In this document: in pieces, positions 1 through 8,827 of the stretch
Position numbering within the stretch: the stretch's first letter is position 1
Layout: every line of letters begins with the position of its first letter
From: Imperialibacter roseus
GTDB lineage: Bacteria; Bacteroidota; Bacteroidia; Cytophagales; Cyclobacteriaceae
Assembly (NCBI RefSeq): GCF_032999765.1
Contig: NZ_CP136051.1
Coordinates: forward strand, 5,102,501-5,166,500
Reading direction: 5' to 3'
DNA length: 64,000 bases
The notes under the pieces: generated by a model
Databases searched by the model: none
What the model saw: only the letters and a program-made list of their open reading frames with translations
Told to the model about the DNA's origin: nothing
Position numbers and translations under genes: made by a program

Positions 1-1
1 A

Positions 2-1663
2 ACATTTGAGTACTTTCTGCGCAACCCTATTTGCCAGGAAATGGGCAGAAAGTTTAAAATTTCCTTCTCCAGTTCCGACGAAGATTCGGCGTTCTCTTTC
101 ATCCACGACATCGGGTTCATTGCCAAAGTGAAGCAGGTAAACGGAAAAGAGGTTAGAGGTTTTAAAGTGGTTGTGGGAGGCGGCCTTGGTGCGCAACCGA
201 TGCTAGCCCAGGTAGCCTATGAGTTCATGGAGGAAGATCAAATCATTCCGTTTGCCGAGTCACTCTTGCGGGTTTTCGATAGATATGGTGAAAGGGCACG
301 CCGTCAAAAGGCACGCATGAAGTTCTTGATGGCCGAAATCGGGTTGCAGGGCTTACTTGATCTGGCCAAAGCTGAATATCCGGCGCTCAAACACAAGACG
401 TTTCGTATTGATACCACATCAGTACAGCAGCCTGAACCGCAGCCAGAGGGAAAGGTATATCCGGAAGTAAGCATCGACAATGAGGCTCGGTATCAGCTAT
501 GGCTGCAAACGAACGTTTTTCCTCAAAAGCAAAAAGGCTTCTTCGCTATCGGGCTTAAAACCCAACTTGGCAACCTGAGTTCCGACAAAGCAAGGGCGCT
601 TGCAGAGGTCGTCAGGGAGTTTGCAGCGGATGAACTCAGAATTACTGTTACTCAAGGCTACATACTCAAGTTTGTAAGGGAAGAGGCACTTCGGGGTCTT
701 TACGTGGCATTGGACAAACTGGGGCTGGCCAATCCCGGTTTCGAATCGACTGCTGACGTGGCTGCCTGCCCAGGCACCGACACGTGTAACCTGGGCATTT
801 CCAGCAGCTATGGCATTGCTGTTGAACTGGAGAGGGTAATGACCGAAGAATTTCCCGACCTGGTGAAAAACAGTGACATCAGCATTAAAATCAGCGGTTG
901 CCCCAACTCTTGCGGGCAGCATGGCATTGCTGGCATAGGCTTCCACGGCAGCTCTCAGAAAAAAGACGGGCTGGTTCTCCCTGCCCTGCAAGTGCTTCTC
1001 GGTGGGGGAGTTGACGCCGACGGCAATGGCCGTATTGCTAACAAAGTGATCAAGATCCCCAGCAAAAGAGGCCCGGAAGCACTGAGAGTGCTACTCGCCG
1101 ATTATGACGAAAATGGCAACGATGGCGAGTACTACAAAGATTATTTCGCCCGACAAGGCGACAGGTATTTCTATACTTTGCTGAAGCCACTTACTTCGCT
1201 GGACGATCTTTCAGATTCTGATTTTGTAGACTGGGGCGAAGAACAGAATTTCAAGGTGGAAACAGCTGTTGGCGAGTGTGCAGGTGTGATCATTGACCTG
1301 GTGGCTACGTTGTTCTATGATTCTGAGGAAAAGCTCGACTGGGCGAATGAAGCCTTTGCGGAGGGCCGCTGGGCGGACTCGCTTTATCATAGCTACAATG
1401 TGTTTGTGACTTCTGCCAAGGCGTTGTTACTTTCTGAAGATGTGAAAAACAATACGCAGATAGCCATCATCAGAGACTTTGACAGAATTTTTGTTGAAAA
1501 AGGTGAGTTCACTTTCCCGGAAGGAAGCTTCGAAGCACACATCACCAAAATAAGCAGCAACGAGCCTACAAAGGCGTTCGCTGGCACATTTAAGGAGGAA
1601 GCGGCGGCATTTATTGAGAAGGTAAAAGCTACCCGTACCAAGCAGCTCATTGCATCCAATTAA
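2..1663 (+). CDS. Siroheme-dependent nitrite/sulfite reductase with HEPN-like C-terminal tail (5' end outside window)
   Basis: Six-electron reductase of sulfite or nitrite using siroheme coupled to a [4Fe-4S] cluster, probably cytoplasmic and assimilatory. The open frame runs through the left edge of the window, so the N-terminus is missing; the first in-window ATG at 41 is probably internal. The cluster-binding cysteines are visible as CPGTDTC (about 242 residues after that ATG) and GCPNSCG (about 286). The last 110 residues, from LDWANEAFAEGRWADSLYHS on, look like a HEPN helical bundle rather than reductase fold. Two siroheme synthesis genes follow at 21 bp, which supports the cofactor. The sulfite versus nitrite choice cannot be made here; sulfite is favoured because such gene sets usually serve sulfate assimilation in this phylum. 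Confidence 0.88.
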   Translation, partial: TFEYFLRNPICQEMGRKFKISFSSSDEDSAFSFIHDIGFIAKVKQVNGKEVRGFKVVVGGGLGAQPMLAQVAYEFMEEDQIIPFAESLLRVFDRYGERARRQKARMKFLMAEIGLQGLLDLAKAEYPALKHKTFRIDTTSVQQPEPQPEGKVYPEVSIDNEARYQLWLQTNVFPQKQKGFFAIGLKTQLGNLSSDKARALAEVVREFAADELRITVTQGYILKFVREEALRGLYVALDKLGLANPGFESTADVAACPGTDTCNLGISSSYGIAVELERVMTEEFPDLVKNSDISIKISGCPNSCGQHGIAGIGFHGSSQKKDGLVLPALQVLLGGGVDADGNGRIANKVIKIPSKRGPEALRVLLADYDENGNDGEYYKDYFARQGDRYFYTLLKPLTSLDDLSDSDFVDWGEEQNFKVETAVGECAGVIIDLVATLFYDSEEKLDWANEAFAEGRWADSLYHSYNVFVTSAKALLLSEDVKNNTQIAIIRDFDRIFVEKGEFTFPEGSFEAHITKISSNEPTKAFAGTFKEEAAAFIEKVKATRTKQLIASN

Positions 1664-1684
1664 CCTTTCAACCAGCAACTGACA

Positions 1685-2467
1685 ATGAATATTCAGGCAA
1701 AAAAACTTCCAAAAGTTTCCCTGGTTGGCGCCGGCCCGGGTGACCCTGAGCTAATTACGCTGAAAGCAGTGAAGGCCTTGCAGTCGGCTGATGCAGTGCT
1801 TTACGACGCCCTGGTTAACGAGGAACTGGTCGGCTATGCCCCTGCGTCGGCCGTCAGGCTTTTTGTAGGCAAAAGAGCCGGTAGACATAGCTACAGGCAG
1901 GAGGAAATCAATAAACTGATTGTGGAGCATGCCTATCACTACGGGCATGTGGTACGCCTGAAAGGCGGAGATCCTTTCATTTTCGGTCGTGGACAGGAAG
2001 AAATGGATTACGTGAAAAGCTTTGGGATTGACGTGGAAGTAATTCCTGGCATCAGCAGTTCGCATGCCGTTCCAGCTATAAACAATATCCCCCTTACTGC
2101 CCGAGGCATGAGCGACAGCTTTTGGGTGATTACGGGTACCACCAGTGGTGGCAAAGTATCGAACGATCTCTACTATGCTGCCCAATCAAATGCCACTGTT
2201 ATCATCCTGATGGGGATGAACAAGCTGAAGGAAATTATGGGAATCTTTTCCAGGTTTCAAAAAGACGAAACGCCCGTCGCTATTATTCAGAACGGCAGCC
2301 TGCCCAATCAAAAAATGGGTATTGGCACTGTGTCGAGCATTACCTCTATTGCCCGGGAAAAAAGACTCGGCAGCCCAGCCATTATCGTTATTGGTGAAGT
2401 GGTAAAAGTTGCGCAGAAAGAAGAATTCATGGCAACGATACTGGAACAACTGGAAAAAAAGTCATGA
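1685..2467 (+). CDS. cobA: Uroporphyrinogen-III C-methyltransferase
   Basis: SAM-dependent enzyme that methylates uroporphyrinogen III twice to give precorrin-2, the branch point to siroheme. The N-terminal signature VGAGPGDPELITLKA, the substrate loop LKGGDPFIFGRGQEE and VIPGISSSHAVPA are all present, and 260 residues is the normal length of the stand-alone enzyme (SUMT), not the fused CysG. It starts 21 bp after the siroheme reductase and overlaps the next gene by 4 bp (ATGA), so the three genes are almost certainly one transcript that supplies siroheme to the reductase. Confidence 0.95.
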   Translation: MNIQAKKLPKVSLVGAGPGDPELITLKAVKALQSADAVLYDALVNEELVGYAPASAVRLFVGKRAGRHSYRQEEINKLIVEHAYHYGHVVRLKGGDPFIFGRGQEEMDYVKSFGIDVEVIPGISSSHAVPAINNIPLTARGMSDSFWVITGTTSGGKVSNDLYYAAQSNATVIILMGMNKLKEIMGIFSRFQKDETPVAIIQNGSLPNQKMGIGTVSSITSIAREKRLGSPAIIVIGEVVKVAQKEEFMATILEQLEKKS

Positions 2468-3057
2468 GCCAAAATACGCTTTTTCCGGTTTTCCTGAAAC
2501 TCGAGAACTTCAACACGCTGCTTGTGGGAGGTGGCAATGTGGGGCTCGAAAAGCTTACTGCATTGCTGGTCAACAACCCACTGGCCAATGTAATGGTTGT
2601 TGCCGATCGCTATTTAGAAGAAACTGAAAAGCTGGCAAAAAGCTCCCCCAATGTGGTGCTGACCTACAGGAAGTTTGAATTTGACGACCTGAACAACAAG
2701 CAGCTGGTGATACTGGCGACAGATAATTTTGAACTTCACAAAGAAATCAAACTAAAGACAACGGAGCTGGGCATTTTGACCAATGTGGCAGATACTCCGG
2801 CGCTGTGTGATTTTTACCTTGGCTCTATCGTTCGCAAAGGAGACCTGAAAATTGCCATCTCTACGAACGGCAAGTCGCCCACCCTGGCCAAGCGCATGCG
2901 ACAGTACCTGGAGGAAGCTATCCCCGACAGCATGCAGTCGTTGTTGGACAATATGAAAACCTTTCGGGACAAACTGAAAGGCGACTTCTCAACAAAATTG
3001 GAAGTGCTGAACGATCTCACCTCATCGATGATTGAAAAAGAAAAGAAAGACAATTAA
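2464..3057 (+). CDS. Precorrin-2 dehydrogenase / sirohydrochlorin ferrochelatase (Met8/CysG N-terminal type)
   Basis: Completes siroheme synthesis by NAD-dependent oxidation of precorrin-2 to sirohydrochlorin, and in this family often iron insertion. The NAD-binding glycine motif LLVGGGNVGLEK lies at residues 19-30, and the family motif ISTNGKSPTLAKRMRQYLE sits near residue 140. At 197 residues it corresponds to the N-terminal half of CysG. Its ATG overlaps the stop of cobA, so translation is probably coupled. A hairpin with a T-run follows at 3116-3151 and probably ends the operon. Confidence 0.9.
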   Translation: MSQNTLFPVFLKLENFNTLLVGGGNVGLEKLTALLVNNPLANVMVVADRYLEETEKLAKSSPNVVLTYRKFEFDDLNNKQLVILATDNFELHKEIKLKTTELGILTNVADTPALCDFYLGSIVRKGDLKIAISTNGKSPTLAKRMRQYLEEAIPDSMQSLLDNMKTFRDKLKGDFSTKLEVLNDLTSSMIEKEKKDN

Positions 3058-3115
3058 GAACCCTTCACGCTTAACACACCTCTTCACAGTTGGAAGGGAG
3101 GAATAGGTAAAGAAA

Positions 3116-3151
3116 AAGGACTCGCCTGCTGTGAGTCCTTCTCTTTTTTAT
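3116..3151 (+). terminator. Rho-independent terminator of the siroheme operon
   Basis: An 8-bp perfect stem (AAGGACTC at 3116-3123, GAGTCCTT at 3133-3140) with a 9-nt loop is followed by a T-rich tract. It lies 58 bp after the stop of the last siroheme gene. Confidence 0.8.
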
Positions 3152-3245
3152 GGCGATCATATTTCACACCGCCGACAGCAGTTGCGGCGGATTTCAAGGA
3201 TCAATCTATATTTCTGGGGATTGAATGTTTCGTTTGTGACTAAAT

Positions 3246-3295
3246 AAAAAAGCAAAAGGTCCAAGCGAGACGCATTGAACCAGTTTTGCTTTTTT
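3246..3295. terminator. Bidirectional terminator-like inverted repeat
   Basis: AAAAAAGCAAAA (3246-3257) pairs with TTTTGCTTTTTT (3284-3295), and GGT/ACC extends the stem inward. The A/T-rich arms give a U-tract in both directions, which suits the end of the minus-strand DUF5916 gene. Confidence 0.55.
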
Positions 3296-3400
3296 ATGAC
3301 CGCACGGGAATTGGATTTGAAAGGTAATCCCCCAGATTTCCCGCTTGATCCAATTTCAAAGGGAAGTTGATGCTTGTTTTTGCTTACCTTTTGTTTGCCA

Positions 3401-6025
3401 CTACAAAACAAACCTGTAGGTGAACTTGAAAAGGAAAATATTGTGCCCCCGTTCATCAAAGTCAAAAGAGTATTTGTCATGATCAGGATGGGAGTCGTAG
3501 AAGGCACCATTTCTTTCCCTTGTCCAGACCAGGAACAGTGTGGAGCCAGGTATATACTCCCATCGAACGACCATATTGGAGCGGAACTGTCCAAAATTGA
3601 AATCCGGTTTTCCGAAGGAGTAATCGGACGTGCCATCGTTGTTTTCATCAACAAAATATTGGTCGTTGCCGGTTGACATGACACTGGCAGGAAGCGGAAT
3701 GTAACGCTGACTGTACTCCGAGGCGCTGGCGTCGGTGATGGATTTAAACTCGCTATATTTTCCTGAAGTGCCGAAAGGCTGCCCGTAGTATTGAACCGAA
3801 AGATTCGGAGTGATCATGTACGTAGCCCTGAACACAACCCTGGCCGTGGTCTGGTCTATTGTCCCCATTATGTACCTGCTACCATCATCTGTGGTGGGCG
3901 ACGAAACATATTGTAATTGATTCTTGCTGGTTTCAAAGGTTGGAGAAACAGAAATGTTCAAAGCGTTGGTTGGCCTCAGTGTAAAATTAAAATATAAGCC
4001 AGCATATCTGCGATAATTCTCCCTACCGACCCCAAACTCAGGATTTACGTTGACATGAAATTTTTTCCTTGGATCGGTGCCTGTGTAAGCCCAGAAATTG
4101 AACATGCCGGGATAAGCAATGGTTGGGCCGCCCCTCAAATCAGCGTTGGAAGCGCTTCGGACTCGGTAGGTAATGCCACCGCCCGACTGCCAAAAGTTTT
4201 TGAACTCGGCGTGCGCATTCACATTGTATCCTTCGTTGAGGCTACGCCAGCCAAAATCGTACTCTTTCCACTGGTTGATATTATAGCGCTGCCACCGGGT
4301 TATGCCTTTGGCCTGCAGTATCCGGTATTGCATCCAGAACCACTGCGAAATATTGTCTGTTTGCGCCAGGTAACCAATATCATTCAATTCGAACCCCGGC
4401 GACTGCCAAACAATGCCGAGGTCGCTGATAAGGTTACCACTTTTCTTCCCCACAATCACCTCACCGCCTGTGCCTGTTAGCGACGTGCGTGTTGGGTCGT
4501 ACTCGGTGTGATCGTTATCGGGCCGCTGAAAATAACGCTCAGACGACAGCTGCGTATTGGAAATGGCCTCAGCACTTCCCTTTACATGGCTCATCATTAT
4601 TTTGCTGCTGACGTAGTATTTTCTTTCACTCCAGTTGTGCAGAAAGTCGACACCTGCAGAGTACGCCGCATCATGCAGCCAATCCAGCTGCTGGTCTTTA
4701 ATATTGCGGTTTACGCCAGTTACAATGCCGCCAAGTATCGAATTTCCCTTGTTAATATCCTGCTGCCCCCGGGCTACAAAGTAATTAGTGAACGGCTCAA
4801 TTGCCTCTTTTCTGATATGGCCGAGGCTATCAATTTCCGCATACTCTTTCGAGGTCGCACTTTCAAGGATTCCCCAGGAGAATCCTTTTTTATTCTTGCC
4901 AGTCAGCTTGGCAGCGCCAAGAATGGTTGTCCGGTTGTTGGGCTTTACGTATTCGTCGACAGCATCGGGGCCAGAAGCATCCGTATCTACCCCTCCTTGC
5001 GGCTGCCTGCCAATCCGGCGTGAGTAGAACAGGATGTTGTTATCGTTTTGCGAAACAGGAAAATTGAGGGTATTGTTTCCTTCGGTAAAGAAGGGTCTTC
5101 GTTCCTGAAAAAAAAGCTCGAAGGCGCTCAGATTGACCTGCGAAGGATCCGCCTCCACCTGTCCAAAATCGGGGTTAACGGTAAGGTCAAGTGTGACGTC
5201 GCTGGTGATTCCGATTTTTGCGTCAAGGCCCACGTCTGCTCCGGCAGAACGGCCAGTTAAGTAAGGGTTGCCCTCTTCCTTTTCAAAGCGCTCCATCTTT
5301 GTAACTACATACGGCTGAATCTCCAGCTGCTTCTGTGGCTTTATTCCCTTAATTCCAGTCATTTCACCCATCAGGTGGACATAACCAGCAGCATCAGGAG
5401 GGATATACTGCCACTGCGAGCGCTCCTGGTTGCGGAAGTAAAGGCGCTGCACTTGTATGCCCCAGGTTAACTCTGGTTTTTCAGCAAATCGGAGCTGGCT
5501 TAGCGGAATTCTTATTTCGGCGACCCACCCTTCTTCATCAATGCTTGTTTTGAGATACCAAATAGGATCCCAACTGTCGTCCCAATTGTCGCCGTTGTTC
5601 GAAATGTACTCATCTCCCTTTACACCGGAGACGGAGGAAGTGAAAGAAAACGCAGTTCTTTTGTCGTAGTAGCTGTCAATATTAATTTCTACCCAGTCGC
5701 CATCGAATCCGTCTCTCCGTGACATCCGCCTTACTATTTTGTCGGGCTCAGGGTCGTAGCACCTGAAAGCCACGTAGAGGTTTTTAGCGTCGTAAAGTAT
5801 CTTAAACTTAGTCTGCACTGTGGCTGGCTTGCCTTTGTCGGGGTTTACCTGCCGAAAATCGCCCCCGGCCCAGTCTACCTCTTCCCACACAGGGTCGTTG
5901 ATGTAGCCGTCGATTTCGGGAGCGGCTCCAATAATGTGAGCCGTGGTGTATGATTTAGTAGAGTTTGACTGAGCCTGAGCAAAAAAATGACCGGCCACCA
6001 ATAAAAATAAAATGGTATGCTTCAT
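3401..6025 (-). CDS. DUF5916 outer-membrane protein with N-terminal CBM9-like domain
   Basis: Residues 1-18 form a signal peptide ending AQA. Residues about 28-220 look like a family-9 carbohydrate-binding-like domain (from PEIDGYINDPVWEEVDW). The rest is the DUF5916 region, rich in alternating aromatic strands and ending in the outer-membrane barrel signature KFTYRFVL with a terminal hydrophobic residue. A conserved stretch is FFQERRPFFTEGNNTLNFP. At 874 residues it is full length for the family. The function is not established; an outer-membrane role in handling a glycan or another bound ligand is inferred from the domain pair. It is monocistronic and points away from the neighbouring siroheme operon. 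An 8-bp inverted repeat lies just before the start codon. Confidence 0.85.
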   Translation of the reverse strand: MKHTILFLLVAGHFFAQAQSNSTKSYTTAHIIGAAPEIDGYINDPVWEEVDWAGGDFRQVNPDKGKPATVQTKFKILYDAKNLYVAFRCYDPEPDKIVRRMSRRDGFDGDWVEINIDSYYDKRTAFSFTSSVSGVKGDEYISNNGDNWDDSWDPIWYLKTSIDEEGWVAEIRIPLSQLRFAEKPELTWGIQVQRLYFRNQERSQWQYIPPDAAGYVHLMGEMTGIKGIKPQKQLEIQPYVVTKMERFEKEEGNPYLTGRSAGADVGLDAKIGITSDVTLDLTVNPDFGQVEADPSQVNLSAFELFFQERRPFFTEGNNTLNFPVSQNDNNILFYSRRIGRQPQGGVDTDASGPDAVDEYVKPNNRTTILGAAKLTGKNKKGFSWGILESATSKEYAEIDSLGHIRKEAIEPFTNYFVARGQQDINKGNSILGGIVTGVNRNIKDQQLDWLHDAAYSAGVDFLHNWSERKYYVSSKIMMSHVKGSAEAISNTQLSSERYFQRPDNDHTEYDPTRTSLTGTGGEVIVGKKSGNLISDLGIVWQSPGFELNDIGYLAQTDNISQWFWMQYRILQAKGITRWQRYNINQWKEYDFGWRSLNEGYNVNAHAEFKNFWQSGGGITYRVRSASNADLRGGPTIAYPGMFNFWAYTGTDPRKKFHVNVNPEFGVGRENYRRYAGLYFNFTLRPTNALNISVSPTFETSKNQLQYVSSPTTDDGSRYIMGTIDQTTARVVFRATYMITPNLSVQYYGQPFGTSGKYSEFKSITDASASEYSQRYIPLPASVMSTGNDQYFVDENNDGTSDYSFGKPDFNFGQFRSNMVVRWEYIPGSTLFLVWTRERNGAFYDSHPDHDKYSFDFDERGHNIFLFKFTYRFVL

Positions 6026-6028
6026 TGA

Positions 6029-6058
6029 GAGTGATAGGATTTCTACTGTATATCACTC
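6029..6058. promoter_or_regulatory. Inverted repeat in the leader of the DUF5916 gene
   Basis: GAGTGATA (6029-6036) and TATCACTC (6051-6058) are perfect 8-bp arms around a 14-bp spacer, beginning 4 bp upstream of the minus-strand start codon. It could be an operator or a leader hairpin masking the ribosome site. Confidence 0.4.
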
Positions 6059-6199
6059 CCAAAGACACCAAACGTTACAATTCCGACGCAAATTATTTCA
6101 GAAATACTCAAGCAAAGGACGGGCTGATGAATCAGTCGGCAAAGTTCAAAGTCCCGTTTCTTTGCGTGATACACTTTTTATAAAGCGACAAGGATTCCG

Positions 6200-8584
6200 T
6201 TACTCCGTTCGTAGCGACCCAGCCGGGTTTCTTATCGCCGCCTTGATCGATTGATAGCTCACTGTCAGCACTGAAATGAGTACTGCAGCGCTGGCGGCAG
6301 CAACGAAGAACCACCATTTCAACTCAATGCGGTAAGCGAAACCTTCCAGCCAGCCGTCCATGGAGTACCAGGCTATTGGCACGGCAATGAGGCAGGCTAC
6401 AACCACCAGCTTCAAAAACTCCTGTGAAAGCAAAAACACTATGCCCTGCACAGAGGCTCCCAGCACTTTGCGTATGCCAATCTCTTTTACTTTTTGCTCT
6501 GCCGTAAAAGTGGAAAGACCGAACAAACCAAGACAAGCGATAAAGATGGACAGCCATGTAAAGTTTTGGATCAGGCCAGCAAACTCTTCGTCGCTTTCGT
6601 ACTGGCGACCGAATTCTTCGTCAAAGAACGTATATTCATAAGGGTGGGCTGGCAACATCGTTTTCCACATGCTTTCCATTGAAGCGAGCACTTCTTTAGT
6701 TTGAGAAGCATCTATTTTCACTGACAGCGTTGAGGTCGGATTGGGGTTGAAGGCAATGATGATGGGCTCAATTTTGTGACGCATACTGGCGAAGTGAAAG
6801 TTCTTCACCACACCCACGACAGTTCTTTCAGCTGGCCCATACCCAATCTTTTTTCCAACTGGCTCGTCCCAGCCCAAAGCTGCCGCCGCTGCTTCGTTGA
6901 TAATCAGGCTTTGCTGCTCGTCGGCAGGAAAGTCCTTTGAGTAATTTCTCCCTTTTACTATTTCCATGCCCATGAGCGGAAAGTAGTCCTCATTGACTGA
7001 CATCACGCTCACGATCCACACGTCATCAGGGTCGCTTCCCTCCGGCCTGATGCCCCGGCGCCCGAAACCCCGGCCCGGCATGCTCGAAGAGTAGGCGGCT
7101 GACAAAACGCCTCTCTGCTGTAGCAGCTCATTTTTCATGGCCTCAGCCTTCTGCTGAACAGTCTGGTCGCTCAGGCTTAACGTAATAACCTGCTCTTCCG
7201 AAAAGCCCTTGTCGATGCTTTTGATATAGTTGAGCTGCCTGCCAACCACCACTGTTCCAATGATCATGGTGACAGAGGCAGTAAACTGAATGATCACCAG
7301 CAACCTTCGAAGCCAAACACCACTTTTCCCTGTTTTAAAGTTGCCACGAAGCACCTTGAGAGCCTGGAAGCCAGACAAGAAAAAGGCTGGATAAAAGCCG
7401 GCCAGCACCCCGATGCCCAATGTAATGCCTAAAATGCCCACCACGGTGGAAGCATCAGAAAGTAGGTAAACCAACAGGTTATCCGGGATACCAAAATCAA
7501 GGTAGCTCGACAAGAGACCAACTGCCAGCAGAGACACGAGCATGGCGATGGTGCATAGCAGGATGGCTTCACTTAAAAACTGAACCACTAATTGCGGTTT
7601 GTAGGCGCCCAATACTTTGCGCATGCCCACCTCTTTGGCTCGATTGGCCGAGCGGGCTGTACTGAGGTTCATAAAGTTGAAAGTGGCGATCAGAATGACA
7701 AACAAGCCCACCATCAGCAGCGTGTACACATAGTTGAGATCGGTTTTTTCAAAGTTGAAATTGTCAAACAGTATTCCTGTTGAGCTCAGATGCACGTCGC
7801 TGAGGGGTTGCAAGGTGACCGAAAAGTTCTCACCCACATCATTCTTTCTAATCAGCGCTTCCATATCTGCTTCTGTAGCTTCCTCGCTGGCACCAGGCTC
7901 AAGTACCGCATAAGTGGTAATAGCAATCGACCGCCAGGTACTCAGAAACTGCCTGGTAGAGCTGTCCGCCTCGGTAGGCACCAGCGATGCCAGCACATCG
8001 AACCTCAGGTGTGTGTTTGTTGGCAGGTCTTTTACGATCCCCACCACTTGCATATTGGTTGAGTTGTCAATCTCAAAGGTCTTTCCCATGGGGTCTTCTA
8101 CCCCAAACACTTTTTTGGCGAAGCTTTCTGTCAAAACCGCTGTGTTCGGGTTCAACAACACTGTTTCCTTATTGCCCGCCAGCAGCTCCAGGTCAAACAC
8201 ATTGAAAATCGAGTTTTCAACATAGGCGCAGTTCTCCGTGTAAAGCGGCACATCGTTGTACTCGACCAGGTTTCGGCCACTGTAGCTGATCCGGGTGGTT
8301 TCTTTCACCTGACTGAGTTCTGTCTTCATGGCGGGGCCAATAGCAGGCATGGTAATCCCGACCAGGTTGCTGCTGACTCCCAGCGCCTCATCGATGGTGA
8401 GCACCCGGTAGATGTTGTCCTTTTGGGTGTTCCAGTCGTCGAAACTGAGCTGGTTTTTGGCAAAAAGAAAAATGAGCATGGCACATGTGAAGCCAACGAT
8501 GAGCCCTCCAAGGTTAATGATGGAGGTTTCCCTGCTTTTCAGGAGATGCCTGAAAGCAAGTTTGAGGTAGTTTCCAATAAGCAT
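6200..8584 (-). CDS. Stand-alone MacB/FtsX-type ABC permease
   Basis: Inner-membrane permease of the MacB-FtsX class. The first membrane helix (about residues 21-43) is followed by a MacB periplasmic core domain, then three helices of FtsX domain 1 (about 285-420, with NFMNLSTARSANRAKEVGMR), a second periplasmic domain, and FtsX domain 2 (about 670-785, with TFTAEQKVKEIGIRKVLGAS). The conserved RKVLGA cytoplasmic motif occurs in both halves. No ABC ATPase or membrane-fusion gene lies beside it, as is common for this expanded family in Bacteroidota, so an ATPase elsewhere must drive it. The substrate is unknown; export of a drug, peptide or lipoprotein is possible. Confidence 0.88.
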   Translation of the reverse strand: MLIGNYLKLAFRHLLKSRETSIINLGGLIVGFTCAMLIFLFAKNQLSFDDWNTQKDNIYRVLTIDEALGVSSNLVGITMPAIGPAMKTELSQVKETTRISYSGRNLVEYNDVPLYTENCAYVENSIFNVFDLELLAGNKETVLLNPNTAVLTESFAKKVFGVEDPMGKTFEIDNSTNMQVVGIVKDLPTNTHLRFDVLASLVPTEADSSTRQFLSTWRSIAITTYAVLEPGASEEATEADMEALIRKNDVGENFSVTLQPLSDVHLSSTGILFDNFNFEKTDLNYVYTLLMVGLFVILIATFNFMNLSTARSANRAKEVGMRKVLGAYKPQLVVQFLSEAILLCTIAMLVSLLAVGLLSSYLDFGIPDNLLVYLLSDASTVVGILGITLGIGVLAGFYPAFFLSGFQALKVLRGNFKTGKSGVWLRRLLVIIQFTASVTMIIGTVVVGRQLNYIKSIDKGFSEEQVITLSLSDQTVQQKAEAMKNELLQQRGVLSAAYSSSMPGRGFGRRGIRPEGSDPDDVWIVSVMSVNEDYFPLMGMEIVKGRNYSKDFPADEQQSLIINEAAAAALGWDEPVGKKIGYGPAERTVVGVVKNFHFASMRHKIEPIIIAFNPNPTSTLSVKIDASQTKEVLASMESMWKTMLPAHPYEYTFFDEEFGRQYESDEEFAGLIQNFTWLSIFIACLGLFGLSTFTAEQKVKEIGIRKVLGASVQGIVFLLSQEFLKLVVVACLIAVPIAWYSMDGWLEGFAYRIELKWWFFVAAASAAVLISVLTVSYQSIKAAIRNPAGSLRTE

Positions 8585-8827
8585 AATTAGTCCTTTTTTG
8601 AGTTGTCCTTTTGTAATCTACTGAATTTTAGAATGTTCAGTTCTTCAATATAACGTTATTGGTTGTTGCAGTAAGGGATTTAACGATTTTTAACACATGG
8701 GTTGCTTAAAGTTGCGGATCGGTAAATCACGGAATGGCTACGGAGAATTCAGATGTTGGTTGGGGTGAAAAAAGTCGGGATTTTTTGACTACGCAAAGAC
8801 GACGAGAACAACCGCCGGCTTTGCTAC

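Larger units (their letters stand above)
3058..3400. other. Gene-free convergent spacer with two terminator-like hairpins
   Basis: This 343-bp stretch separates the siroheme operon (plus) from the DUF5916 gene (minus). It holds the two hairpins listed separately. A minus-strand open frame at 3157-3684 crosses into the DUF5916 gene in another frame and looks spurious. No promoter or RNA gene was recognised. Confidence 0.6.

Noticed and set aside
497-991. 164-residue antisense open frame
   Set aside because: It lies opposite the siroheme reductase, whose Fe-S cysteines are intact; there are no recognisable motifs.
3157-3684. 175-residue minus-strand open frame
   Set aside because: It overlaps the DUF5916 gene in another frame and spans two terminator hairpins; no start signal or domain was found.
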